Shown in pieces: positions 1-6,044 of a DNA stretch of 6,085 bases. Within the stretch, counting starts at the first letter, position 1, and every line of letters begins with the position of its first letter. The stretch lies in contig JAITVB010000055.1 in assembly GCA_031286025.1 (NCBI GenBank), forward strand, positions 1-6,085, in the 5' to 3' direction. The position numbers and the translations under genes are program-made. The notes beneath the pieces are model-generated. The model ran no database searches. It was not told where the DNA came from and saw only the letters and a program-made list of their open reading frames with translations. Source of the DNA: Rikenellaceae bacterium. Lineage in GTDB: Bacteria > Bacteroidota > Bacteroidia > Bacteroidales > Rikenellaceae.

Positions 1-35
1 TATTTTCCCTCCGATTTTCTATATTTTTCATTCTT

Positions 36-58
36 GTAAGGTAAAAACCTTACCTTTG
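36..58 (+). promoter_or_regulatory. rpiB-like gene promoter (-7 box) overlapped by a perfect inverted repeat
   Basis: TACCTTTG at 51-58 matches the Bacteroidota -7 consensus TAnnTTTG exactly and ends 19 nt before the ATG at 78, so the leader would be only about 14 nt. There is no clean TTTG -33 box; a T-rich run at 24-28 lies at roughly the right distance. A perfect 7-bp inverted repeat, GTAAGGT (36-42) and ACCTTAC (47-53) around an AAAA spacer, runs into the first three bases of the -7 box. The promoter call rests on the motif and its spacing. An operator role for the repeat is inference. Confidence 0.6.
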
Positions 59-77
59 TGGATGTAATTATTTGTCT

Positions 78-536
78 ATGGGGACGTTTACGATCGGCTT
101 TGCAAGCGACCACGCCGGATTCGCCTTGAAGGAGAAATTGGCGGAGTATGTGATGGGCCTGGGTTATTCGGTCAAGGATTTCGGGTGTTACACGCCCGAG
201 CGTTGCGATTATCCCGACTATGCCCATCCGTTGGCCGAGGCGGTGGCGGGTGGCGTATGTCGGTTTGGAATCGCAGTGTGTTACACGGCCAATGGGATGA
301 GCATGTCGTTGAACCGCCATCACGGGGTGCGGGCGGCGATCTGTTGGCAGCCCGAGTTGGCCGGGTTGGCCCGCAAGCACAACGATGCCAACGTTTGTTC
401 GTTGGCGGCGAAATATACCGATGAGGCGTTGGCTTATTCGATTGTCGATGCGTTCCTGTCGAATTCGTTCGAAGGAGGACGGCATACTCCACGCCTCGCC
501 AAGATCGAGTGTGTCCCTACACCGGAGATTCTTTAA
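78..536 (+). CDS. rpiB: RpiB/LacAB-family sugar-phosphate isomerase (ribose-5-phosphate isomerase B-like)
   Basis: This 152-residue cytosolic protein has the length and motifs of RpiB, which interconverts ribose 5-phosphate and ribulose 5-phosphate in the non-oxidative pentose phosphate pathway. Visible motifs are ASDHAG at 9-14 (the Asp-His pair that handles the sugar), the YPDYA segment at 46-50, a candidate catalytic Cys68, HNDAN at 101-105 and GRHTPR at 134-139, whose arginines bind phosphate in the family. The odd point is the loop after Cys68: the usual CGTGxG is CYTANG here, so the Thr and last Gly remain but two glycines are replaced. ATG at 78 is preferred over the in-frame TTG at 72, because it leaves a better leader behind the -7 box and starts the first beta strand normally. 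The gene appears monocistronic and ends at a bidirectional terminator. An allose-6-phosphate or other aldose-phosphate isomerase is possible; the family call is firm, the substrate is not. Confidence 0.88.
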   Translation: MGTFTIGFASDHAGFALKEKLAEYVMGLGYSVKDFGCYTPERCDYPDYAHPLAEAVAGGVCRFGIAVCYTANGMSMSLNRHHGVRAAICWQPELAGLARKHNDANVCSLAAKYTDEALAYSIVDAFLSNSFEGGRHTPRLAKIECVPTPEIL

Positions 537-551
537 AAACAACGTTCTACT

Positions 552-573
552 GAAAAGCTTTTCGGGGGGGGGG
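552..573. repeat. 12-bp palindrome followed by a 10-G homopolymer
   Basis: GAAAAGCTTTTC at 552-563 is a perfect palindrome, and ten consecutive G residues follow at 564-573. Both lie in the 91-nt non-coding gap between the rpiB-like stop codon and the shared terminator. A G10 tract can slip during replication or be miscounted in sequencing. No reading frame that I regard as real crosses it, so a length change would not switch a protein on or off. Confidence 0.7.
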
Positions 574-627
574 CGAGCAAAAATCTTTCGAAAACACCGT
601 TTCCCTTAACTCCCTTTGAGCGAACAT

Positions 628-665
628 AAAAAAACAGGGACACATCAATGTGTCCCTGTTTTTTT
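628..665. terminator. Symmetric bidirectional intrinsic terminator between rpiB-like gene and rpsT
   Basis: Two 17-nt arms (628-644 and 649-665) are perfect reverse complements around a TCAA loop. The core stem is CAGGGACACA, flanked by seven A on the left and seven T on the right. Read from either strand it gives a stable hairpin followed by a U tract, so it can end transcription of both the plus-strand rpiB-like gene and the minus-strand rplU-rpmA-rpsT unit. It lies 14 nt past the rpsT stop codon. Confidence 0.95.
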
Positions 666-679
666 ATCCTTACCGGCGA

Positions 680-934
680 TTAGTTGATCGCGTTCACATG
701 CAGTTGCAGACTGCTCTTCAGGTTAGCCGCCTTATTCTTATGAATAATGTTGCGCTTTGCCAACTTATCGAGCATCGAAGCCACTTTCGGCATCAATTTC
801 TCGGCCGCACCCTTCTCGGTCGTGTTACGTAGCGCTTTCACGGCGTTACGGGTCGTCTTATGGTAATATTTGTTGCGGATCTTGCGGGTTTCGATCTGGC
901 GGATCCGTTTCTTTGCAGATTTATGATTTGCCAT
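680..934 (-). CDS. rpsT: 30S ribosomal protein S20
   Basis: The 84-residue, very basic protein binds 16S rRNA and takes part in early 30S assembly. It opens with [13 protein letters not shown], the S20 signature start, continues with an Arg/Lys-rich helix (17-37) and then helices carrying [21 protein letters not shown] at about 47-67, where S20 has its conserved KxxIHKNKAAR-type segment (here [10 protein letters not shown]). Length is normal for the family. The ATG at 934 is the only sensible start. It lies 25 nt downstream of rpmA on the same strand with no visible promoter in between, so it is probably the last gene of the rplU-rpmA-rpsT transcript, ending at the hairpin at 628-665. S20 often sits alone elsewhere in bacterial genomes, which makes this placement a little unusual. 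Confidence 0.97.
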   Translation of the reverse strand: MANHKSAKKRIRQIETRKIRNKYYHKTTRNAVKALRNTTEKGAAEKLMPKVASMLDKLAKRNIIHKNKAANLKSSLQLHVNAIN

Positions 935-959
935 TGTGTCTGTGCTTTAGGGGTAAAAA

Positions 960-1220
960 TTATTCGGAAACCGGCGTCACCGATATATACGATTTGCCTT
1001 CGGCCTTCCTGCGGAATGTAACCGTGCCGTTAACCAACGCATAGAGCGTATGGTCCTTGCCGATCCCGACGTTCTCGCCCGGATTGTGTACCGTGCCGCG
1101 TTGGCGAACCAGAATATTGCCCGCTTTGGCATACTGGCCGCCGAAAAGTTTCACGCCCAGACGTTTGCTTTCAGATTCGCGTCCGTTCTTCGAACTACCC
1201 ACACCTTTTTTATGTGCCAT
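960..1220 (-). CDS. rpmA: 50S ribosomal protein L27
   Basis: The 86-residue protein is L27, whose N-terminal tail reaches toward the peptidyl-transferase centre. The start [16 protein letters not shown] and the later [21 protein letters not shown] and [15 protein letters not shown] blocks are all diagnostic. The protein starts directly at MAHKKG, without the cleavable N-terminal extension known from Firmicutes L27. AGAGAG stands right before the ATG on the minus strand, a purine-rich stretch that may help initiation. The gene follows rplU after an 18-nt gap, the near-universal rplU-rpmA order, and precedes rpsT by 25 nt. Confidence 0.98.
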   Translation of the reverse strand: MAHKKGVGSSKNGRESESKRLGVKLFGGQYAKAGNILVRQRGTVHNPGENVGIGKDHTLYALVNGTVTFRRKAEGKSYISVTPVSE

Positions 1221-1238
1221 CTCTCTAAAATTTTAACG

Positions 1239-1550
1239 TTAAGCAACTATTTCGTCTACCACGATCTGGGTGAGGTACTGGCGGTGGCCGTTCTTCACCT
1301 TATAGCCCTTGCGGCGTTTCTTCTTGAAAACGACAACCTTGTCGTCCTTCAAGTGCTTGAGGATCGTTGCGTTTACCTTGGCGCCTTTTACTACAGGTGC
1401 GCCGACTTTAACCTGACCGTCGTTGTCAATGAGCAGGATTTTGTCGAAGCTCAGGGTAGAGTTTTCCTCCCCCTCAAGACGGTGAACATAGAGCTTCCGA
1501 CCTTTTTCAACTTTGAATTGTTGACCCGCGATTTCTACAATTGCGTACAT
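1239..1550 (-). CDS. rplU: 50S ribosomal protein L21
   Basis: The 103-residue protein is L21, a 23S rRNA-binding large-subunit protein. It begins [25 protein letters not shown], the standard start, with [30 protein letters not shown] in the middle and the basic [27 protein letters not shown] end that carries the L21 signature. Length is normal. It is the first gene of the minus-strand ribosomal cluster and is driven by a strong promoter about 35 bp upstream. The leader implied by that promoter is only about 28 nt, too short for a large L21 leader structure of the kind known in some other phyla. Confidence 0.98.
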   Translation of the reverse strand: MYAIVEIAGQQFKVEKGRKLYVHRLEGEENSTLSFDKILLIDNDGQVKVGAPVVKGAKVNATILKHLKDDKVVVFKKKRRKGYKVKNGHRQYLTQIVVDEIVA

Positions 1551-1584
1551 TCGTTTGATTATGATTGTTTTACAAATCAGCGTG

Positions 1585-1616
1585 CAAATATAATTACTTT
1601 TTTCATAATCGCCAAA
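1585..1616 (-). promoter_or_regulatory. rplU-rpmA-rpsT promoter, full Bacteroidota consensus
   Basis: Read on the minus strand, TTTG (1616-1613) is followed after 20 nt by TATATTTG (1592-1585). This is an exact match to the Bacteroidota primary promoter, TTTG then 19-21 nt then TAnnTTTG. Transcription would begin near 1578, giving a leader of about 28 nt before the rplU ATG at 1550. It is the only promoter in the window with both boxes perfect, as expected for a ribosomal-protein operon. Confidence 0.85.
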
Positions 1617-1716
1617 TAGTCATGGTTTTTTCTTGACCGAAATCTGTAAATCGGTTTTTACGAACCACTGTTTCGACAAAGAATCAACACACACGGGCTT
1701 ATTGGGAAGTGTGCGT

Positions 1717-2031
1717 TTACTCTTCGCCCCACTCGACCCGTTTCAGCAGCGAGGTAAAATGGAGGACCTGCTCACCGAAAGCGGGGTCGGCTACGGCGAT
1801 GTATTCCGAAAGCAGGTCGTGGACGAAGCGACGGTAGCCCGTCATGTCGGAAACCGGAATCTGGAGCGAATAGGTAAAATGCCCTTCGGACTCATCGGAC
1901 AAGACGCGCGTAAAAACGATATCCGGAAAACCGGCCGAGGCGACCAACGGCAGGAAATGCCGGGTCATCGTGTCGAGCCACCGCGCATGGACGGCGTATT
2001 CGACCATAAAAGAGGTATTGACGATATACAT
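1717..2031 (-). CDS. DUF4286-like small protein
   Basis: The 104-residue protein resembles DUF4286, a small Bacteroidota family of unknown function. Features recalled from the family are the first strand MYIVNTSFMVEYAVHARWLDTM, with the conserved 'xxWLxWM'-like helix start, then FTRVLSDESEGHFTYSLQIPV (40-60) and a C-terminal helical part ending HFTSLLKRVEW. The alternation suggests a compact alpha/beta (ferredoxin-like) fold, which is inference. No signal peptide or membrane segment is visible, so it is probably cytosolic. ATG at 2031 is chosen over an in-frame TTG at 2061 because it begins exactly at the first strand and has GGGA just upstream. Its promoter is not clear; it is divergent from panB across an 82-bp gap, and 166 bp separate its stop from rplU. 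I see no strong terminator behind it, so read-through into rplU is possible. Confidence 0.75.
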   Translation of the reverse strand: MYIVNTSFMVEYAVHARWLDTMTRHFLPLVASAGFPDIVFTRVLSDESEGHFTYSLQIPVSDMTGYRRFVHDLLSEYIAVADPAFGEQVLHFTSLLKRVEWGEE

Positions 2032-2080
2032 TTCCCATTCGTTGATCGGGCAAGATAGCAATTATTCGAAAATAACTCCA

Positions 2081-2088
2081 TACATTTG
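2081..2088 (+). promoter_or_regulatory. Putative -7 box of the panB operon
   Basis: TACATTTG matches TAnnTTTG exactly and ends 25 nt before the panB ATG at 2114, implying a leader of roughly 19 nt. No TTTG is found 19-21 nt upstream, so the -33 part is weak. It lies in the only non-coding gap before the rightward operon, which supports the call. Confidence 0.55.
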
Positions 2089-2113
2089 CCCGTAACAACT
2101 AACACGCAAAACG

Positions 2114-2929
2114 ATGTCGACCGAAAGTACGATGCGGGCCGTGACCACCTACCGGCTCTTGGAAATGAAGAACAAGGGCGAGAAAATCTCGATGCTCACC
2201 GCTTATGACTATTCGATGGGGCGTATCCTCGACGAAGCCGGGATCGACGTGATCCTGGTGGGCGACTCGGCAGCCAACGTGATGGCGGGCCACGAAACCA
2301 CCGTGCCGATGACGCTCGATCACATGATCTACCACGGGCGTTCGGTGACACGGGCCGTGACACGGGCGTTGGTTGTCGTGGATTTGCCGTTCGGCACCTA
2401 TCAGGGCAACTCGATCGAGGCCCTCGCTTCGGCCATCCGCATCATGAAGGAAACCGAGGCCGACGCCATCAAACTCGAAGGCGGGGTCGAGGTGATCGAA
2501 TCGGTCGACCGCATCCTGTCGGCCGGGATTCCTGTGATGGGACACCTGGGGCTTACTCCCCAGTCCATTCATAAATTCGGTACGTATAATGTCCGCGCAA
2601 AGCAGGAAGAGGAAGCGGCGAAGCTGATCTCGGACGCCCATCTGTTGCAGGAGGCCGGCTGTTTTGCGATAGTTCTCGAAAAGATCCCGGCGTCGCTCGG
2701 AACCCGGGTGGCAAGCGAGCTTTCGATCCCGACCATCGGGATCGGTGCCGGAGGCGGGGTCGACGGGCAAGTGCTCGTGATTCACGACATGTTGGGGATC
2801 AACAACGAGTTTTCCCCGCGTTTCCTGCGCCGCTACGCCGATCTTTGCGGCACGATGAAGGGCGCGTTCGAAAATTACATCGCCGACGTCAAGAGCGGCG
2901 ATTTCCCCAACGAAAAGGAACAATACTGA
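2114..2929 (+). CDS. panB: 3-methyl-2-oxobutanoate hydroxymethyltransferase (ketopantoate hydroxymethyltransferase)
   Basis: PanB transfers a hydroxymethyl group from 5,10-methylene-tetrahydrofolate to alpha-ketoisovalerate, making ketopantoate, the committed step to pantothenate and CoA. The 271-residue cytosolic protein has normal length and the full set of family blocks. They are [10 protein letters not shown] (27-36), LVGDSAANV (48-56) and [10 protein letters not shown] (88-97), which hold the Mg-binding Asp51 and Asp90. Next come IKLEGG (119-124) with Lys120 and Glu122, GHLGLTPQS (143-151), VLEKIP (187-192) with the probable catalytic Glu189, and IGIGAGG...DGQVLV (208-222). All key residues appear intact. 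It is the first gene of the rightward series; the permease gene starts 13 nt after its stop. panC and panD are not in the window, so the rest of the pathway must be encoded elsewhere. Confidence 0.97.
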   Translation: MSTESTMRAVTTYRLLEMKNKGEKISMLTAYDYSMGRILDEAGIDVILVGDSAANVMAGHETTVPMTLDHMIYHGRSVTRAVTRALVVVDLPFGTYQGNSIEALASAIRIMKETEADAIKLEGGVEVIESVDRILSAGIPVMGHLGLTPQSIHKFGTYNVRAKQEEEAAKLISDAHLLQEAGCFAIVLEKIPASLGTRVASELSIPTIGIGAGGGVDGQVLVIHDMLGINNEFSPRFLRRYADLCGTMKGAFENYIADVKSGDFPNEKEQY

Positions 2930-2942
2930 TCCGGCGCGAGCG

Positions 2943-4193
2943 ATGGGAAAGAAGACAAACGCTCCGTTTTTCATCGCCCGGCGACTGATCGCCGAAAGCG
3001 GCGGACACCGCAACAGTGTGATGGTCAAGGTCGCCACCTTGAGTGTGGGGATCGGGATGGCCGTGATGCTGCTTGCTATCGGTGTGATCTCAGGCTTCAA
3101 ACACGAGATCGCCGAAAAACTGACCGGATTCAGCGCCCAAGTACGCATTGTACACTACGATCAAAGCAACCCGCTCGAAACAAAACCCATTTCGGCCGAC
3201 CAACCATTCCTGCCCTTATTCCCCGAAGTCGAGGGCTTTTCGCGAATGAACCGTTATGCCGCGGCCGGGGGCGTCGTCAAGGGCGAAGAGGCGATCCAGG
3301 GCATATTGCTGAAAGGCGTGGGCGACGATTTCGACTGGTCGTTCTTCCGGACAAGTCTGATCGACGGCCAATTACCTGCGGTGGGCGACGGCGTCCGCAA
3401 CAAGGATGTGCTGATCTCAAAAAAACTGGCGCTGCAAATGGGATTTGAGGTGGGAAGCAAGATGGAGGTGGTGTTCGTCCGTGAATCGCCGCGGCGCGAC
3501 TTGTTCCGCGTGGCGGGGATTTACGACACGGGCCTGGGCGAGATGGATCAGGTGACCGCACTCACAGACCTGCGCAACGTGCAGCGGGTCAATGGTTGGG
3601 GGGCGGATGAAATTACCGGCTACGAGATCGATGGCATCCGGTTTGCCGACCTCGCTCCTTTCAGCGCTCGGGTTTTCGATGCGGTAAACAGTGTGGCCGA
3701 CCGACTCGACGGACAGTTGATGGTCATCAACCTGCGCGAACAAAATCCCGTCCTTTTCGACTGGCTCGACACGCACAACCTCAACGGGGCGATCATCATC
3801 ACCGTGATGCTACTCGTGGCCGTCTTCAACATGATCGCCGCGCTGCTGATCATCCTGCTCGAAAAAACCTCGATGGTGGGCGTCCTCAAGGCGCTCGGCA
3901 TGGAGAACCGCGACCTGCAGAAACTCTTTATTTACCGCTCGGCCTACATCATTGTCAAAGGTCTTTTCTGGGGGAATCTGGTTGGACTGGCGCTTTGTTT
4001 CCTGCAACGGTGGACGGGTTTTCTGAAACTCAATGCCGAGGGATATTTCCTTTCGATGGTGCCGGTACATGTGCCCTGGGGGGCGGTGGCGGCGCTCAAC
4101 CTGGGGGCCTTTGCGGTGATCGTGGCGTTGCTAACGCTGCCCACGTTGGTCATTGCGCGGGTATTGCCCGAAAAGACCATTCGCTTCGAATAG
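2943..4193 (+). CDS. LolC/LolE-like (FtsX/MacB-fold) inner-membrane ABC permease
   Basis: The 416-residue protein has the layout of lipoprotein-releasing permeases. A cytoplasmic N-terminus with FFIARRLI is followed by one membrane segment (about 29-51) and a large periplasmic MacB-like core domain (about 52-280). Three more membrane segments follow, at about 281-306, 331-354 and 380-406. The FtsX-type coupling region is clear: LLEKTSMVGVLKALGMENRDL (305-325), the 'LL.EK...GiLKALGa' motif that contacts the ATPase. The C-terminus LPEKTIRFE is the usual end of this family in Bacteroidota. By homology it would work with a LolD-type ATPase to pass lipoproteins from the inner membrane toward the outer membrane. 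No ATPase gene is in the window, so the partner is encoded elsewhere. ATG at 2943 lies 13 nt after panB, and menG begins 4 nt after its stop, so it is almost surely co-transcribed with both. A more general FtsX-family export or efflux role cannot be excluded. Confidence 0.88.
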   Translation: MGKKTNAPFFIARRLIAESGGHRNSVMVKVATLSVGIGMAVMLLAIGVISGFKHEIAEKLTGFSAQVRIVHYDQSNPLETKPISADQPFLPLFPEVEGFSRMNRYAAAGGVVKGEEAIQGILLKGVGDDFDWSFFRTSLIDGQLPAVGDGVRNKDVLISKKLALQMGFEVGSKMEVVFVRESPRRDLFRVAGIYDTGLGEMDQVTALTDLRNVQRVNGWGADEITGYEIDGIRFADLAPFSARVFDAVNSVADRLDGQLMVINLREQNPVLFDWLDTHNLNGAIIITVMLLVAVFNMIAALLIILLEKTSMVGVLKALGMENRDLQKLFIYRSAYIIVKGLFWGNLVGLALCFLQRWTGFLKLNAEGYFLSMVPVHVPWGAVAALNLGAFAVIVALLTLPTLVIARVLPEKTIRFE

Positions 4194-4197
4194 CGGT

Positions 4198-4971
4198 ATG
4201 CCGCAAGAGATAAAACCATACGACCAACAGGCCGAAAAAGGGGATCAGGTGCGGACGATGTTCGACCGGATCGCCTTGCGTTACGACCTGCTGAACCACC
4301 TGCTCTCGATGGGCGTCGACCGCAGTTGGCGGCGACGTACGGTGCAACGGGTGAAGGCAGTGGTCGGCGAGGATACCGAAGGCGGGCTATGGGCTAAAGA
4401 GAACGGCCTTTCTCCGAAAATCCTCGATGTGGCAACCGGTACGGGCGATCTGGCGCTGATGTTGGCCCGGGCCATTCCCGAGGCACGCATCACCGGAGTC
4501 GACCTGTCGTCCGGCATGTTGAAAATCGCCACCCGGAAAGTAGCTTGCGGAAACCTCGGCGGGCGCATCGCCCTGTGCAAAGCCGACGTAACGGCCCTCC
4601 CCTTTTCCGACGGCGGGTTCGACGCGGTGACAGTGGCTTTCGGTGTGCGCAATTTCGAGCAAATCGGTGCCGGGTTGGCCGAAATGGCGCGTGTGCTGCG
4701 GCCGGACGGGAAATTATATGTACTGGAATTTTCGATGCCTGCGAACAAAGTGATCGGAAGTCTCTATGCGTTCTATTTCCGGAAGATGTTGCCGTGGATC
4801 GGCGGTGTGATCTCGGGCGAACGGCAGGCGTATCGTTATCTGCAGCGCTCAGTGGAAGCGTTTCCCTATGGCGACCGGTTCGAAAGGATGTTGCTCGATG
4901 CCGGATTTTCGCAGGCCGGACAGGCCCGGTGGACAAGCGGGCTCGTTACCCTTTACACAGCAACGAAATAG
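4198..4971 (+). CDS. menG: Demethylmenaquinone methyltransferase (MenG/UbiE family)
   Basis: This SAM-dependent C-methyltransferase carries out the last step of menaquinone synthesis; the ubiquinone role of UbiE is unlikely if the host is Bacteroidota. The 257-residue protein shows the UbiE start motif MFDRIALRYDLLNHLLSMGVDRSWRR (21-46) and the SAM-binding ILDVATGTGDLA (75-86). These are followed by the acidic-loop GVDLSSGML (100-108), the ADVTALPFSDGGFDAVTVAFGVRNF signature (129-153) and VLEFSMP (175-181). The YRYLQRSVEAFP block (212-223) lies near the end. Two small oddities are an extra loop of roughly 15-20 residues before the SAM motif (about 55-73, acidic and glycine-rich) and RPDGK where PGGK is common. 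ATG at 4198 is chosen over an upstream TTG at 4153 that would overlap the permease gene; it gives a 4-nt gap and the normal N-terminus. It belongs to the panB-permease-menG series. Confidence 0.95.
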   Translation: MPQEIKPYDQQAEKGDQVRTMFDRIALRYDLLNHLLSMGVDRSWRRRTVQRVKAVVGEDTEGGLWAKENGLSPKILDVATGTGDLALMLARAIPEARITGVDLSSGMLKIATRKVACGNLGGRIALCKADVTALPFSDGGFDAVTVAFGVRNFEQIGAGLAEMARVLRPDGKLYVLEFSMPANKVIGSLYAFYFRKMLPWIGGVISGERQAYRYLQRSVEAFPYGDRFERMLLDAGFSQAGQARWTSGLVTLYTATK

Positions 4972-4985
4972 AAAAAGTTGACGAT

Positions 4986-5486
4986 ATGAAAAAAATCCTG
5001 TTGATCCTGTTCGTGGCCGTTGGGGTGGCGTCGTGCGTAAAAATCGATGCCGGCGACGTGCAGATTGTCGAAATCCTCAAGATGGACATGGCCGGCGCCT
5101 CGATGTCGCAGGCGCGCCTCAATGCGGTGTTGGAAGTGAGCAACGATTCGCGCCACACGATCACCGTCCGCGAAGCCGACCTGGTCGTTTCCCATCCCAC
5201 GGGTGGCGAATTGCTCTACGTTACCCTTGACCAAGCCATCGTCCTGCCCAAACGTTCGACAACCGAAATCACCGTGCCGATCACCGTAAAATCGGCCGGC
5301 CCGATGGGATTCATGGGGTTGATGTCGTGGGTCGACAAACCGGAAACGCTTTCCGTGTCGGGCGATATCCGCTTGCAGGCCGGTAGCCTGCGCCGCACAT
5401 TTCACGTCGAAAACATGCCCCTAAAACAATTATTGGATGAAATCTCGGCGAAAACCAGAGGGAATTCACTACCTTTGCCGTGGTAA
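4986..5486 (+). CDS. LEA-type-2-like lipoprotein
   Basis: The 166-residue product begins with a lipoprotein signal, MKKILLILFVAVGVASC, with the lipobox VASC and acylated Cys17. The rest reads as one beta-rich domain: LNAVLEVSNDSRHTITVREADLVV (45-68), then a hairpin, then TEITVPITVKSAG (93-105) and ETLSVSGDIRLQAG (120-133). The pattern of a strand ending in V-x-N, followed by 'i.v..a.l.v' and a late 'v.G...l', is that of LEA-type-2/WHy domains, found in some bacterial envelope lipoproteins of unknown role. The residue after Cys17 is Val and there is no obvious retention or surface-export signal. It starts 14 nt after menG, so it is likely in the same transcript. Its product is a plausible client of the Lol-like permease two genes upstream, but that is only a contextual guess. 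Confidence 0.8.
   Translation: MKKILLILFVAVGVASCVKIDAGDVQIVEILKMDMAGASMSQARLNAVLEVSNDSRHTITVREADLVVSHPTGGELLYVTLDQAIVLPKRSTTEITVPITVKSAGPMGFMGLMSWVDKPETLSVSGDIRLQAGSLRRTFHVENMPLKQLLDEISAKTRGNSLPLPW
5470..5477 (+). promoter_or_regulatory. Possible internal -7 box before the SPOR-like gene
   Basis: TACCTTTG, identical to the box before the rpiB-like gene, lies inside the last codons of the lipoprotein gene and ends 23 nt before the ATG at 5501. That spacing is like those at 51-58 and 2081-2088. No TTTG lies 19-21 nt upstream, and the octamer also encodes protein, so it may be chance. Confidence 0.4.
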
Positions 5487-5500
5487 TTTTTTCGAGACCG

Positions 5501-6019
5501 ATGAAAAAACACATCCTGACCGTTGCTTTCGCCACCCTTTGCCTGGGGTTCGGGAGCATGCTTTCGGCCCAGACCTCCTCGCCGACCGCTTTCAAAACCA
5601 TGTTGGCCCAACCCGCGGCCGACGGCAGTCGCATCAGCATCAGCGAAGCCGATGACATCCGCGTCCAGGTGAACCGTATGCCCGTCGGGAAAAGCACCAT
5701 ACAGGGCTACCGTGTGCGTATCTTTGTCGACAACAACCAGAACGCCCGGTCGAACGCCCAGGCGATCCAACGCCGGTTCAGCGAAGCGTTTCCGGGCATT
5801 CCCGTTTACCTGGTCTACGAAGCGCCCAACTATAAGGTGACTGTGGGCAATTGCCTCACCTCAGACGAGGCCGTCATGCTCTGGGGGCGGGTCAGGGAGA
5901 GTTTTGAGCGCGCCTTTGTCGTACGCGAAGAAGTTCCGCTCACCGCCTTGGCCGAAGCCCCGCTTCCGGCTCTGCCGGCCGACTCGTCTGCCGATGCCGC
6001 CAACACTCCATCTCTGTAA
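5501..6019 (+). CDS. Secreted SPOR-like domain protein
   Basis: The 172-residue product has an N-terminal Sec signal peptide (1-23; basic MKKH, hydrophobic core, cleavage probably after MLSA before QTSS) and no lipobox. The mature part has a short linker, then a SPOR-like domain at about 68-145. Its pieces are GYRVRIFVDNNQNARSNA, a helix with a phenylalanine-rich RRFSEAFPGIPVYLVYEAPNYKVTVGNCLTSDEA turn, and a second helix ending in FERAFVVREEV. The duplicated pattern of strand, helix and strand, with 'YKVTVG.f.t..eA', is that of Bacteroidota SPOR proteins; SPOR domains often bind denuded glycan strands of peptidoglycan. An Ala/Pro/Ser-rich low-complexity tail (about 149-172) follows. ATG at 5501 is chosen over GTG at 5480 because it begins a proper signal peptide. 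The gene starts 14 nt after the lipoprotein stop. Peptidoglycan binding is not shown by the sequence. Confidence 0.85.
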   Translation: MKKHILTVAFATLCLGFGSMLSAQTSSPTAFKTMLAQPAADGSRISISEADDIRVQVNRMPVGKSTIQGYRVRIFVDNNQNARSNAQAIQRRFSEAFPGIPVYLVYEAPNYKVTVGNCLTSDEAVMLWGRVRESFERAFVVREEVPLTALAEAPLPALPADSSADAANTPSL

Positions 6020-6044
6020 ACAGATCAAAAACAGCAAAACCGAT

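Noticed and set aside
1551..1580. A possible autoregulatory leader RNA before rplU
   Set aside because: The leader predicted from the promoter is about 28 nt, and only a short imperfect stem can be drawn.
1050..1619. A 189-codon plus-strand open frame across rpmA and rplU
   Set aside because: It lies antisense to two certain ribosomal-protein genes, has no family motif, and owes its length to their codon pattern.
1636..1660. Hairpin ACCGA/TCGGT followed by T residues
   Set aside because: A 5-bp stem with a 10-nt loop is weak, its T tract is on the plus strand, and no plus-strand gene ends there.
1690..1713. CACAC/GTGTG arms just past the DUF4286-like stop
   Set aside because: Only five pairs with a 14-nt loop and no U tract, so not a credible terminator.
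2099..3148. A 349-codon minus-strand open frame opposite panB
   Set aside because: It mirrors panB and the start of the permease gene. The plus strand carries intact catalytic motifs, and the antisense product is His/Arg-rich and lacks recognisable domains.
4545..4985. N-terminal extension of the lipoprotein frame back into menG
   Set aside because: The upstream part is Arg/Cys-rich out-of-frame menG sequence; a lipoprotein signal begins exactly at 4986.
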